From Burkholderia diffusa (GTDB lineage Bacteria; Pseudomonadota; Gammaproteobacteria; Burkholderiales; Burkholderiaceae), in assembly GCF_902499115.1 (NCBI RefSeq), contig NZ_CABVPN010000034.1, forward strand, positions 1 through 64,000: a stretch of DNA of 64,000 nucleotides, read 5' to 3'. The notes under the pieces were generated by a model. It saw only the letters and a program-made list of their open reading frames with translations. It did not search any database and was not told the DNA's origin. Of the stretch, positions 17,809-27,016 are shown in pieces (positions within the stretch are counted from its first letter, which is position 1; every line of letters starts with the position of its first letter). A program made the position numbers and the translations under genes.

Positions 17809-18411
17809 ATGCGTGTGGATCGCCGGATCACTTCGCCTGCGTCCCCGGGTCGTCCTTCGCCGTTCATCGCCGCCCTTGCCTGCGCCGCCGCGTGCGTCGC
17901 GTTCGCCGTCCTGCCCGCGCGGGCGGAAGGCCCGTTCACCGTGTCGAGCAACGACCTGACGGCCGGCGGCCGCGTCGGCGCCGCGAACGTGTTCGACCGC
18001 GGCGACTGCAAGGGCGCCAATCGTTCGCCGCAACTGAGCTGGCGCAACCCGCCCCCCGGCACGCAGGGCTACGCGATCACGATCTTCGATCCGGATGCGC
18101 CGGGGCACGGCTGGTGGCACTGGGCCGTCGCCGGCATCCCGGCAAGCGTCACGAGCCTGCCGGCCGACGCGAGCGCGTCGGGCCTCCTGCGCCGCATCGG
18201 CGCGAGCGAGGCGCGCAACGACTTCGGGATCGACGGCTACGGCGGCCCGTGCCCGCCCCCCGGCAAGCCGCACCGCTACGTCATCACCGTCTATGCGCTT
18301 AAGGGCACGGACCTGCGCGTCGCGCAAGGACGCCCCGCACCGATGTTCGAGCACGAGATCGGCACGCTGACGATCGGCACCGCGCGGCTCACGGTCACTT
18401 ACGGCCAGTGA
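17809..18411 (+). CDS. Exported YbhB/YbcL-type (PEBP, Raf kinase inhibitor-like) protein
   Basis: 200 aa with a cleavable signal peptide (hydrophobic AALACAAACVAFAV, cleavage after ARA near residue 39). The mature part is a phosphatidylethanolamine-binding-protein fold with the family residues SPQLSW, IFDPDAPG and WHWAV-GIP, plus GPCPPPGKPHRY near the C-terminus. The role of bacterial members is not established. Monocistronic. Confidence 0.85.
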   Translation: MRVDRRITSPASPGRPSPFIAALACAAACVAFAVLPARAEGPFTVSSNDLTAGGRVGAANVFDRGDCKGANRSPQLSWRNPPPGTQGYAITIFDPDAPGHGWWHWAVAGIPASVTSLPADASASGLLRRIGASEARNDFGIDGYGGPCPPPGKPHRYVITVYALKGTDLRVAQGRPAPMFEHEIGTLTIGTARLTVTYGQ

Positions 18412-18640
18412 GCGCTCACGCGCCGCCGCCTGCCCCGTTGCGCGTGTCTCCGGCCTCCCTCTCCCGCGCCCGCGAATTTCCCCGCCTCGCCTGCGCGCTT
18501 TTCCCCCGTCATTTCGACTTGCTAGACTCGGCGTCACCGGTCGCGGCATCCCGCCGCGCATCCGCCGCGCCGCCCGACCGCGGCGCGTGACGCGGCAGGC
18601 TGCGACGCCCGCCGTTTCGTCCCCTTCCGGAGAACGCTTC

Positions 18641-19213
18641 ATGTCGAACATCGTCATCGTCTATCACAGCGGCTACGGTCACACACAGAAACTGGCCGAC
18701 GCCGTCCACGCAGGCGCGCAGGACGCCGGCGCCACCGCACGCCTGATCGCCGTCGGCGAACTCGACGACGCGGGCTGGGCCGCGCTGGACGCGGCGGACG
18801 CGATCGTCTTCGGCGCGCCGACCTACATGGGCGGCCCGTCCGCGCAGTTCAAGCAGTTCGCCGATGCCACGTCGAAACCGTGGTTCACGCAGAAATGGAA
18901 GGACAAGATCGCCGCGGGCTTCACGAACTCCGCGACGATGAACGGCGACAAGTTCTCGACCATTCAGTATTTCGTCACACTGGCGATGCAGCATGGGATG
19001 GTGTGGGTCGGCACGGGCATGATGCCGGCCAACTCGAAGGCGGCCACCCGCAACGACATCAACTACGTCGGCGGCTTCACGGGCCTGCTCGCGCAGTCGC
19101 CGGCGGATGCGACGCCCGACGAGGGCCCGCTGCCGGGCGACCTCGAGACCGCGAAGGCGTTCGGCCGGCGCGTCGCCGAGGCGACCGCCCGCTGGCTGGC
19201 CGGCGGCCGCTGA
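18641..19213 (+). CDS. WrbA-like flavodoxin/NAD(P)H quinone oxidoreductase
   Basis: 190 aa, cytoplasmic. The FMN phosphate-binding loop is at the N-terminus (IVYHSGYGHTQKLA, residues 5-18), followed by GAPTYMGGPS at about 66-75 and an aromatic FMN-stacking region around TGMMPANS. The length and layout fit the WrbA/flavodoxin group, though it lacks the full-length WrbA insert, so I do not assign wrbA. The ATG has CCGGAGAA 7-8 nt upstream. A GCTAGACT element at 18521-18528 could be part of its promoter. Confidence 0.8.
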   Translation: MSNIVIVYHSGYGHTQKLADAVHAGAQDAGATARLIAVGELDDAGWAALDAADAIVFGAPTYMGGPSAQFKQFADATSKPWFTQKWKDKIAAGFTNSATMNGDKFSTIQYFVTLAMQHGMVWVGTGMMPANSKAATRNDINYVGGFTGLLAQSPADATPDEGPLPGDLETAKAFGRRVAEATARWLAGGR

Positions 19214-19287
19214 ACGCGGCGGCACGCGCGCCCGGCCGCGCCGCCGGTGACGCGGCAATGCCGCGCAGGCGCGCGAGAGCGGTACAA

Positions 19288-19312
19288 GACGGCCCGCGGG
19301 CCGTCTTTTTTT
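19288..19312 (+). terminator. Terminator after the WrbA-like gene
   Basis: Arms GACGGCCC (19288-19295) and GGGCCGTC (19298-19305) followed by eight T. Confidence 0.88.
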
Positions 19313-19347
19313 CGCCCCGTGCGGTGCAGGCCCGCCGGATGAGGTCT

Positions 19348-19353
19348 TAAAAT
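19348..19353 (+). promoter_or_regulatory. Probable -10 box of argC
   Basis: TAAAAT at 19348-19353, 48 bp before the argC ATG and just after the preceding terminator. The same TAAAAT element precedes pyrE and the GNAT gene in this window. The -35 box is not evident. Confidence 0.4.
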
Positions 19354-19400
19354 GGCGGTTTAAGGGCGCCGCGGCTCCCGTTTCATTCAGCGAGAACGAA

Positions 19401-20351
19401 ATGAGCACCAAAGTTTTTGTCGACGGCCAGGAAGGTACGACCGGCCTCAAGATCTTCGAATACCTGTCGGCGCGCAACGACATCGAGATCCTGCGCATCG
19501 ATGAAGCGAAGCGCAAGGACGTCGACGAGCGCCGCCGCCTGATCAACGCATCGGACGTCACGTTCCTGTGCCTGCCGGACGTCGCGTCGCGCGAATCGGC
19601 ATCGCTGGTCGAGAACCCGAACACAACGTTGATCGACGCGAGCACCGCGTTCCGCACGCACGCCGACTGGGCGTACGGCCTGCCGGAACTGACGCGCGCG
19701 CAGCGCGAGAAGATTCGCACGTCGAAGCGCATCGCCGTGCCGGGCTGCCACGCATCGGCGTTCGTGCTCGCGATGCGTCCGCTCGTGGATGCCGGCATCG
19801 TCGCGCCGACCTTCGCCGCGCACAGCTACTCGATCACCGGCTACAGCGGCGGCGGCAAGTCGATGATCGCCGAATACGAGAACGCGGCGCCGGGCGGCAA
19901 GCTCGCGAGCCCGCGTCCGTACGCGCTCGCGCTTGCGCACAAGCACCTGCCGGAAATGGCCGCGCACACGGGCCTCGCGCACGCACCGATCTTCACGCCG
20001 ATCGTCGGCCCGTTCCTGAAGGGCCTTGCCGTGACGACCTACTTCTCGCCCGAACAGCTCGCGAAGCGCGCGACGCCGCAGGACGTGCAGCGCGTGTTCG
20101 CCGAGTACTACGCGGACGAACCGTTCGTGCGCGTCGCGCCGTTCAACGCGGATGCGAACCTCGACAGCGGCTTCTTCGACGTGCAGGCGAACAACGACAC
20201 GAACCGCGTCGACCTGTTCGTGTTCGGCAACGAAGAGCGCTTCGTCACGGTCGCGCGCCTCGACAACCTGGGCAAGGGCGCATCGGGCGCGGCGATCCAG
20301 TGCATGAACCTCAACATCGGCGCCGCCGAGGATGCAGGCCTCAAACGCTGA
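19401..20351 (+). CDS. argC: N-acetyl-gamma-glutamyl-phosphate reductase, short type 2
   Basis: 316-aa NADPH enzyme of arginine synthesis, reducing N-acetylglutamyl phosphate to the semialdehyde. The N-terminal GQEGTTGLKIFEYL is the nucleotide-binding loop; the catalytic Cys lies in AVPGCHASAF (about residue 117). It belongs to the shorter AGPR type 2 group (about 310 aa), distinct from the 340-360 aa form. Many Burkholderia carry both forms; whether the long one is present elsewhere cannot be seen here. Monocistronic, with its own promoter and terminator. Confidence 0.92.
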   Translation: MSTKVFVDGQEGTTGLKIFEYLSARNDIEILRIDEAKRKDVDERRRLINASDVTFLCLPDVASRESASLVENPNTTLIDASTAFRTHADWAYGLPELTRAQREKIRTSKRIAVPGCHASAFVLAMRPLVDAGIVAPTFAAHSYSITGYSGGGKSMIAEYENAAPGGKLASPRPYALALAHKHLPEMAAHTGLAHAPIFTPIVGPFLKGLAVTTYFSPEQLAKRATPQDVQRVFAEYYADEPFVRVAPFNADANLDSGFFDVQANNDTNRVDLFVFGNEERFVTVARLDNLGKGASGAAIQCMNLNIGAAEDAGLKR

Positions 20352-20370
20352 TTGCGCTTGCATGCGATGC

Positions 20371-20396
20371 AAAGCCGGCCGATGGCCGGCTTTTTA
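20371..20396 (+). terminator. argC terminator
   Basis: Arms AAAGCCGGCC (20371-20380) and GGCCGGCTTT (20384-20393), 3-nt loop, then T-rich tail. Confidence 0.9.
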
Positions 20397-20777
20397 TTTT
20401 CCCGTATCAGGCAATCAATAAAATCCGATTCGCGCATTTACAAATATTTACAAGCTTTCCATTGCGCGATTACCGATGAATTAATTACCCCAATTTCTCC
20501 AGTCAATCCCGAATAGGGATAAACCGGATACCGCCGCTTTAAACGCTGCCGTTATACGCGTGAGCGCCTCGAGAGCCCTCCGTGCGTGGCAGCCACCCCA
20601 CTTCGGCAGCACTCTAGCACCCTTCACGCGTTTTAATTCTTACTGAAATCCCGATCCTGCAAGGATTCATCGCGCGCACGCCGTTTCAATCGTCTTTTTT
20701 AGACGAGTTCATCAATTGACAGCAAAAATCCAGACAGCGACATTAGCTCGCACAATTAAACGATTGGAGACAGCGGC
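20397..20777. promoter_or_regulatory. AT-rich upstream region of the DUF2957 cassette
   Basis: 380 bp without a gene and clearly lower in GC than the flanks. A perfect -35 hexamer TTGACA is at 20716-20721; the -10 is less clear (GACATT at 20739-20744 with a 17-bp spacer). A small inverted repeat ATCCC-GAATA-GGGAT is at 20506-20520. The ribosome site TGGAGAC precedes the ATG at 20778. Confidence 0.45.
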
Positions 20778-22196
20778 ATGTCGCACGCCTTATCGAAGGG
20801 GGTGGCAACGGCCTTTGCCATCGCCCCTTTCCTGATTGCCTGTGGTGGAGGGGACGGCGGCGCGCCCGCGCCGATCGAGGCACCCCAATGTTCCGGATCG
20901 AGTTGCGGCACGCAAGGGCCGCCGCCGTCGCAGCCCATAAACGGCGCGCTGTGCCCGGCCGACGCCGACATCGTCAAGAGCACGTACCTCGGCGGCGCCG
21001 GTAGCGGCGAGATCGTCAGCGTCAACATCGACGCGGTCGCGATGACCTACACGCTCAAGTGGCTCGAATCGCCGATTCCGCTCGCGACCGGCACGGTCAC
21101 GCCGAGCCGCGCCGGCACCACGATCACCGGCAAGGTCGTCCACCCGCCGACCGGCACGCTGCCGACCGCGGAACAGACGCGCTGCGCGTTCGTGCTCACG
21201 CCGGGTTCGGGCACGGCACCGAACGGCTCGACCTACTCGACGGCCGCCGACTTCAACCAGGCGAACCCGCCGATGCTGCTGGTCGGCATGGGCGTGGCCG
21301 GCGGCGGCATCCCCGGCGCGACGGTTCAGTACGACGGGCTGACGATCATCCCGGGCGTGATCCAGAACGTCGGCCAGGTGCCGAACCGCCACTTCGACTT
21401 CTATCCGTTCCTCGGCTTCGCGAACACGACGACCGACCTCACGAAGCTGCCGGGCACGTACAACGCGCTGATCTACCACCTCGTGCCGTCGAGCAACTAC
21501 GCGACGAAGGGCACGAATTCGAGCGAGACGTTCGACGCGAATGGCGCATGCACGTCGACGAATGCCGGCGGCTGCCAGACGACCGGCGATCCATGGACAG
21601 TGAACGCGACCGGCGGCTACCTCAACAGCGCGAAGGCGCCGCAGATCCTGCCGCAAACGCAGTTGCCGCTGATCGGCGCAACCGGCAAGTCGGCCACCGC
21701 GCACATGGTGATCGGCCAGCTCAACGGCGCGACCGTGCCGGTGGTCGTGCGCACGGGCAACGTGAACCTCGGCACGCCGCCGCTGCATGCCGACGCGCAG
21801 GTCGACGACGAATCGGGCATCGCGGTGCTCGGCGCGGCGAGCGCGATCCAGTCGGGCGCGATCGACGGCGGCTACGCGGGCGCCGATTCGAACTTCAAGT
21901 ACACGGCCGCACTGATCCGCGGCAGCAACGCGTCGTTCATCAACCCGACCACGCAGGCAGAGGAAGACGCCTTCACGCTCGACTACGGCCAGGGGACGCC
22001 GGGCCTGCTCAACACGACGACGACGCCGGCAAGCGGCGCGACCTATCCGTCCGCATCGGGCGTGGTGATCGCGACGGGCGGCCTGTACGCGGCGCTCATC
22101 CAGGGCACGGTGAACGGCGGCGTCACGTCGACGTCGGCGAACTCGAGCACGTCGTCGACACCGTACTTCGGCGTGGGCGCACAGATCAGCAAGTAA
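20778..22196 (+). CDS. DUF2957 family lipoprotein, first paralogue
   Basis: 472 aa. The signal peptide ends in the lipobox LIAC with Cys22, and Gly at +2 predicts sorting to the outer membrane. The mature protein is rich in Gly, Thr and Pro with repeated short blocks such as GGAGSGE, TGTVTPSRAGT, GVAGGGIPG, YPFLGF and DDESGIAV. The same blocks in the same order occur in the next gene, so the two are paralogues (family DUF2957, known mainly from Burkholderia; recalled, not searched). No enzymatic motif is visible. It heads a cassette with the second paralogue and an OmpW-like porin. Confidence 0.75.
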   Translation: MSHALSKGVATAFAIAPFLIACGGGDGGAPAPIEAPQCSGSSCGTQGPPPSQPINGALCPADADIVKSTYLGGAGSGEIVSVNIDAVAMTYTLKWLESPIPLATGTVTPSRAGTTITGKVVHPPTGTLPTAEQTRCAFVLTPGSGTAPNGSTYSTAADFNQANPPMLLVGMGVAGGGIPGATVQYDGLTIIPGVIQNVGQVPNRHFDFYPFLGFANTTTDLTKLPGTYNALIYHLVPSSNYATKGTNSSETFDANGACTSTNAGGCQTTGDPWTVNATGGYLNSAKAPQILPQTQLPLIGATGKSATAHMVIGQLNGATVPVVVRTGNVNLGTPPLHADAQVDDESGIAVLGAASAIQSGAIDGGYAGADSNFKYTAALIRGSNASFINPTTQAEEDAFTLDYGQGTPGLLNTTTTPASGATYPSASGVVIATGGLYAALIQGTVNGGVTSTSANSSTSSTPYFGVGAQISK

Positions 22197-22351
22197 CGAT
22201 CGGGGACGCGGCGGCGCTCGATATGCCGCCGCGGGATGCAGGGAAGGCACGAAACGACGGCGCCCGGCACGGCGCAGGCAGCACGAGCACAAGCAACAGA
22301 AGCGGTCGACAGGGAGCCGGCCGCCTGACAAGACAAATCTGGAGGAGCAAC

Positions 22352-23593
22352 ATGAAGCGCAACCTCGTTCTGGCGGCGGCCCTTGCCGCCCCCCTTCTTT
22401 CCGCGTGCGGTGGCGGCAGCGACAATCCGCCTCCGCTCGTCGAAGACCGGCTCTGCCCCGCGACGCTCGACTACAGCACCGTGTTTACCGGCGGCGCGGG
22501 CAGCGGCGAACTGGCCAAGGTCCAGCTCGATACGACCAAGATGACCTGGCAGGTCACCTATGTCGAATCGGCGGTTCCGCAAAAGACCGGCACCGTCACG
22601 CCGACCCGCGCGGGCACTGTCGACAGCGGCACGCTCACGCAGGAAACGCTGCTGCCGACCAACAAGCTGAATCAGTGCGCGTTCCGGCTGAATGGCGCGA
22701 GCCTCGATGCGTCGCGTCCGGCGCGCATCTTCGTCGGCTTCGGCGTGGCGGGCGGCACGATTCCCGGCAAGGAGATCCAGTTCGACGGCGTGCTCGGCCA
22801 GGCGGCGGTGCCCGACACGAAATTCCCGTACTACCCGTTCATCGGCTTCTCGTCGATCGAAACCGACATCACGAAGGTCGCGGGCACGTACAGCCACGTC
22901 GGCTTCGGCGAAGTGCCGTCGCAGAAATTCGCGCCGGCGTCGATCGACGCCAAGGTGACGATCAACGCGGACGGCACGTGGACCAAGTGCGACACGACCG
23001 GCCAGTTCGCCGGCGGCGCGTGCATGCAGCAGGGCACGAACTTCGTGCAGTCGGCCGACGGCAGCGGCGCGTTCCAGAGCAACAACTACCAGAGCCAGCT
23101 GAAGCCGACGCTGTCGGCGACGCCGCAGGGCAAGGGCTTCATGATCGTCGGCAAGCTGCGCAACCAGCTGGTGCCGATCCTCGTGCGCACGGGCGTCGCG
23201 AACCCGAACCCGACGCCCGACAGCAACGGCGTGCCGGGCCTGACCGCCGACGACGAATCGAGCATCTCGATCCTCTCGCCGCAGACCGCGATCGCGGCCG
23301 GCTCGCAGAACGGCGAATACATCGGCGTCGACAGCCAGTTCGACTACAGGACCACCGCGCTGATCAACAACCAGGCCACGCTGCTCGATCCGTTCCAGCC
23401 GTCGCAGGCATCGCTCGCGACCGCGCTCGACCTGGACTACACGCAGAAGGTGCCGGGCACGGTCACGACGATCCACACGGGTTCGGGCAGCACGTCGCCG
23501 ACCGGCAAGTTCATCTTCACGGGTGGCGTGTTCGGTTTCCTCGACAACGCGGGTTCGACGCCGTATTTCACGATCGGCGCGTTCGTCCAGTAA
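22352..23593 (+). CDS. DUF2957 family lipoprotein, second paralogue
   Basis: 413 aa. Signal peptide with lipobox LSAC (Cys19), Gly at +2. It shares with the previous protein the blocks GGAGSGE, TGTVTPTRAGT, GVAGGTIPG, YPFIGF, TDITKVAGTY and DDESSISIL, and is about 60 residues shorter. Strong ribosome site GGAGGAG. It follows the first paralogue after 155 bp without a visible terminator and precedes the porin gene by 16 bp, so all three are likely co-transcribed. Function unknown. Confidence 0.75.
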   Translation: MKRNLVLAAALAAPLLSACGGGSDNPPPLVEDRLCPATLDYSTVFTGGAGSGELAKVQLDTTKMTWQVTYVESAVPQKTGTVTPTRAGTVDSGTLTQETLLPTNKLNQCAFRLNGASLDASRPARIFVGFGVAGGTIPGKEIQFDGVLGQAAVPDTKFPYYPFIGFSSIETDITKVAGTYSHVGFGEVPSQKFAPASIDAKVTINADGTWTKCDTTGQFAGGACMQQGTNFVQSADGSGAFQSNNYQSQLKPTLSATPQGKGFMIVGKLRNQLVPILVRTGVANPNPTPDSNGVPGLTADDESSISILSPQTAIAAGSQNGEYIGVDSQFDYRTTALINNQATLLDPFQPSQASLATALDLDYTQKVPGTVTTIHTGSGSTSPTGKFIFTGGVFGFLDNAGSTPYFTIGAFVQ

Positions 23594-23609
23594 GCGGAGG
23601 CAAGCCGTG

Positions 23610-24443
23610 ATGAAGAAGACCCTTCTTTGCGCGGCGGCCGGCGCCGCCGCGCTGGCGCCGCTCGCGGCGCACGCGCAGAGCGCCGGCAGCAACGTCGTCA
23701 CGCTGGGCTGGTTCCACGTGATGCCGCAGCAAAGCAGCACGCCGATGACGACCAACGTCGCGCCGACGCCGATCAATACGCCGCTGCGGCTGCCGCCGTC
23801 GTTCACGTCGCCGGGCACCGGGCTGCGTACGAGCGGTGCCGATACGGTCGGCCTGACGGTCAGCCACTTCCTGACCGACCACATCGCGGTCACGTCGGTG
23901 GCAGGCGTGCCGCCGGTGTTCAAGGTGTCGGGCCAGGGCACGATCAAGCCGCCCGGCCCGGCCGGCGCACTCGGCACGCAGAACATCGGGCTGGCGTCGG
24001 TGAACCCGATCGTGAAGAGCGTGCGGCAGTGGAGCCCGGCCGTGCTGCTGCAGTACTACTTCGGACAGGCGACCGCGAAGTTCCGGCCGTTCCTCGGCCT
24101 CGGCGTGTCGTACAACTGGTTCAGCGACCTGCAGCTCAACACGAACTTCATCAAGCAGACGCAGGACAACCTCGGCGCGATTCTCGCGGCGGGCGCGGGC
24201 AAGCCGGGTACGACATCGGTGGAGGCGAAGGCGTCGTCGTCGTGGCAGCCGGTGTTCAACGCGGGCCTGCAGTACAACATGACGGAGCATTTCGGGCTGA
24301 TCGCGTCGGTGACGTACATCCCGCTGAAGACGACGTCGACGGTGACGATCAAGGCGGCCGACGGCACGGTGCTCGCCGAGTCGAAATCGGACCTGAAGGC
24401 CGACCCGATCATCAGCTATGTCGGGATGACCTACAAGTTCTGA
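23610..24443 (+). CDS. OmpW-family outer membrane protein
   Basis: 277 aa with a signal peptide (MKKTLLCAAAGAAAL, cleavage at AHAQ). The mature part shows alternating beta-strand patterns, AVLLQYYFG near the middle, FRPFLGLGVSYNWF and the C-terminal ISYVGMTYKF ending in Phe, as needed for assembly by BAM. This fits the OmpW eight-stranded barrel family, somewhat longer than the usual 210-230 aa. OmpW proteins are proposed to pass small hydrophobic compounds. The 16-bp gap to the upstream DUF2957 gene argues for a shared function. Confidence 0.8.
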   Translation: MKKTLLCAAAGAAALAPLAAHAQSAGSNVVTLGWFHVMPQQSSTPMTTNVAPTPINTPLRLPPSFTSPGTGLRTSGADTVGLTVSHFLTDHIAVTSVAGVPPVFKVSGQGTIKPPGPAGALGTQNIGLASVNPIVKSVRQWSPAVLLQYYFGQATAKFRPFLGLGVSYNWFSDLQLNTNFIKQTQDNLGAILAAGAGKPGTTSVEAKASSSWQPVFNAGLQYNMTEHFGLIASVTYIPLKTTSTVTIKAADGTVLAESKSDLKADPIISYVGMTYKF

Positions 24444-24500
24444 CGCCGCCAACCGAGGACGGACAGAGGACGAATGGATGGCCCGCGCAAAAAACGCGGG

Positions 24501-24529
24501 CAAAAAAAAGCCCGCCTAAGAGGCGGGCT
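24501..24529 (-). terminator. Terminator of the LysR-type gene
   Basis: Arms AGCCCGCCT (24509-24517) and AGGCGGGCT (24521-24529) with an eight-A tract on the plus-strand left side, which is a T-tract on the minus strand. It therefore ends minus-strand transcripts; for the OmpW gene arriving from the left it lacks a T-tail. Confidence 0.8.
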
Positions 24530-24647
24530 GAATCCATATCAGAGGAGACATGGAGGAGACAGGTGTAACTATAGCGAATTGATTTCCGCATTGCAACATT
24601 TCCGTAGAGAAAATCAGGATTTTCCCTCGAATGCGCACTCTAGCGCG

Positions 24648-25568
24648 CTAGTTCGCATCCGACCCCTTCTCGTTCTCCCGGTCGAGCACCGCTCCCAGCG
24701 CATCGCGCAGCAGCGCGACCGGCCGTGTCAGGCGGCCCGGCAACGCACCGTGCACGATCCACACGTTGATCCGCGTCTCCAGCCCCGCCGTTTCCACCAC
24801 CCTCAGTGCATCGCGATGCGCACTGCGCGCCAGCGCATTCGGCGACGCAATCCCGATGCCCGCACCGCGCGCGACGAGCGACAACTGCAACTCCGAACCG
24901 AACGCCTCGACCGCGACGTCGAACGGCAGCCCGGCCGCGCCGAGCGCACGGCTCAGCGCCGAACGCATCCCGCAGCCGTCCTGGCTCAGCACCCACGGAA
25001 AACCCGACAGCACATCGAGCGACAGCGGGCCGTCCGGCAGCGGGAAGTCGCGCGCGGCGACGAGCACGGTCGGTTGCGTGCCGAGCAGCGTGGCCGTCAG
25101 CGTGTCGGGTAGCGCCGCGCTGGTCGGCACCATGACCGTCGCGACATCGAGCGTGCCGCGTTCGATGCCCTGCACCAGCGCCGGCGACCAGCCTGCCGTC
25201 ACGCGCAGCGTCAGTCGCGGAAACGTGTCGCGCAGCTGGTCGATCGGCCGCTCGAGCGCCAGCTCGGACAGGAACGGCGGCACGCCGATGCGCAGTTCGC
25301 CGGACGGCTCGCTGTCGGGTGCGCCAGCCGCCATCAATTCGTCGACCGCACCCAGCACGTTGCGCGCGAGCGCATAGACGTCGCGCCCGGCGGCCGTGGG
25401 CTTCAGCGGCTTGCTCTGCCGCTCGAGCAGCGGCATGCCCAGCAGCGTTTCGAGGTTCTGCACGCGTCGCGTGAGGCCCGGCTGCGTCAGATGGAGCTTC
25501 GCGGCGGCGGCGACCATCGACCCGCTGTCGACCACCGCGACGAACGCCTGGAGATCACGCGTATTCAA
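24648..25568 (-). CDS. LysR-family transcriptional regulator
   Basis: 306 aa. N-terminal helix-turn-helix (LQAFVAVVDSGSMVAAAAKLHLTQPGLTRR, first 60 residues) followed by a periplasmic-binding-like effector domain. It is divergent from an MFS transporter across a 97-bp gap, the usual layout where the regulator controls its neighbour. The inducer is unknown. Transcription ends about 120 bp downstream at a hairpin. Confidence 0.88.
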   Translation of the reverse strand: MNTRDLQAFVAVVDSGSMVAAAAKLHLTQPGLTRRVQNLETLLGMPLLERQSKPLKPTAAGRDVYALARNVLGAVDELMAAGAPDSEPSGELRIGVPPFLSELALERPIDQLRDTFPRLTLRVTAGWSPALVQGIERGTLDVATVMVPTSAALPDTLTATLLGTQPTVLVAARDFPLPDGPLSLDVLSGFPWVLSQDGCGMRSALSRALGAAGLPFDVAVEAFGSELQLSLVARGAGIGIASPNALARSAHRDALRVVETAGLETRINVWIVHGALPGRLTRPVALLRDALGAVLDRENEKGSDAN

Positions 25569-25665
25569 AGCAAACTCGCATAATCATGTTAGACATATTT
25601 CAATTGTCGCATAAACATCAGGCACCTACGATGGGACTTCCTTCGCTCAAGACCCGAGGCCTTCG

Positions 25666-26943
25666 ATGAACTGCCCTGCCGATTCCTGCCCGCCCGCCGG
25701 TCACCCCGCGCGCGGCGCACCGCCCGCGCTCAGTGCAGGCATGACGCTCTTCTTCGCCGCGACGGTCGGCGTGATCGTCATGGACCTGTTCGCCGCGCAG
25801 CCGCTGACCGGCCCGATCAGCGCTGACCTGCGGCTGCCGCCCGGCCTCACGGGCCTCGTCGCGATGCTGCCGCAGCTCGGGTACGCAGCGGGCCTCGTGC
25901 TGCTGGTGCCGCTCGTCGACCTGCTCGAGAACCGCCGCCTCATCGTGGCGACGCTCATCGCGTGCGCGACCGCGCTCGCGCTGCCGGCGTTCACGCGGTC
26001 CGGCACCGTCTTCCTCCTCGCGACGCTGGCCGCGGGCGCCGCGTCGAGCGTGATCCAGATGCTGGTGCCGATGGCCGCGTCGATGGCGCCCGAAGCGCAG
26101 CGCGGGCGGGCAGTCGGCAACGTGATGAGCGGATTGATGCTCGGCATCCTGCTGTCGCGGCCACTCGCCAGCCTGATCGCGGGCACGGCCGGCTGGCGCG
26201 CGTTCTACGCGCTGACCGCGCTCGCGAACGCGGCGATCGCGGCGGTGCTCGCGCGGCGCCTGCCGCCGCGCGTGCCGCCGGTGACGGCCGGCTATCGCGC
26301 GCTGCTCGCGTCGATGGGCCGCCTGCTGGCCGACGAACCGGTGCTGCGCCGACATGCGCTGTCGGCCGCGCTCGCGATGGCCGCGTTCAGCGCGTTCTGG
26401 ACCGCCGTCGGGCTGCGGCTCGCGCAGCCGCCGTTCGGCCTCGACCTGCACGGAATCGCGCTGTTCGCGTTCGCCGGCGCAAGCGGTGCGATCGTCACGC
26501 CGTTGGCCGGCCGCGCCGGCGATCGCGGCCACGGCCCGGCCGCGCAGCGCATCGCGCACGTGACGATGCTCGCCGCGCTCACCGTGCTCGGCATCGCCGG
26601 CGCCGGCTGGCTCGGCTTCGATGCGCACGCGCACCGCGGGCTCGCGCTGGCGCTGCTGGCCAGCGGCGCGGCGCTGCTCGACGCGGGCGTAATCGTCGAC
26701 CAGACGATCGGCCGCCGGGAAATCAACCTGCTGAATCCGGCCGCGCGCGGGCGTCTGAACGGGCTGTTCGTCGGGTTGTTCTTCGTCGGCGGGGCGCTCG
26801 GCGCGGCGCTCGCTGGCAGCGCGTGGGCGTGGGGCGGGTGGAGCGCCGTGTGCGGCGTCGGCTTCGCGTTCGCAGGCGCGGCCGCGGTGTTCGGCTTGTC
26901 GGCGAGCCGCCGGGCCGGCGCCGCCGCGTGGCCGCGCGCTTGA
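25666..26943 (+). CDS. MFS transporter, drug/sugar efflux type
   Basis: 425 aa with about 12 hydrophobic segments starting at TLFFAATVGVIVMDL. The loop LLENRRLIV between helices 2 and 3 and the mid-protein break near RRLPPRVPPV are typical of MFS proteins. Transport substrate unknown; the divergent LysR gene is its probable regulator. Several in-frame starts are possible, the ATG at 25666 being first after the control region. It converges on the LysE gene with a shared hairpin. Confidence 0.82.
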   Translation: MNCPADSCPPAGHPARGAPPALSAGMTLFFAATVGVIVMDLFAAQPLTGPISADLRLPPGLTGLVAMLPQLGYAAGLVLLVPLVDLLENRRLIVATLIACATALALPAFTRSGTVFLLATLAAGAASSVIQMLVPMAASMAPEAQRGRAVGNVMSGLMLGILLSRPLASLIAGTAGWRAFYALTALANAAIAAVLARRLPPRVPPVTAGYRALLASMGRLLADEPVLRRHALSAALAMAAFSAFWTAVGLRLAQPPFGLDLHGIALFAFAGASGAIVTPLAGRAGDRGHGPAAQRIAHVTMLAALTVLGIAGAGWLGFDAHAHRGLALALLASGAALLDAGVIVDQTIGRREINLLNPAARGRLNGLFVGLFFVGGALGAALAGSAWAWGGWSAVCGVGFAFAGAAAVFGLSASRRAGAAAWPRA

Positions 26944-26960
26944 CGCGGGCCCGGACAGGA

Positions 26961-26993
26961 AAACGCCCCGCCCTCTGACGAGGTGCGGGGCGT
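26961..26993 (-). terminator. Hairpin between convergent MFS and LysE genes
   Basis: Arms ACGCCCCGC (26963-26971) and GCGGGGCGT (26985-26993). The A-run is on the left, so it functions best for the minus-strand LysE gene. Confidence 0.65.
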
Positions 26994-27016
26994 CCGGCGG
27001 ACCGCGCGGGCTTAAT

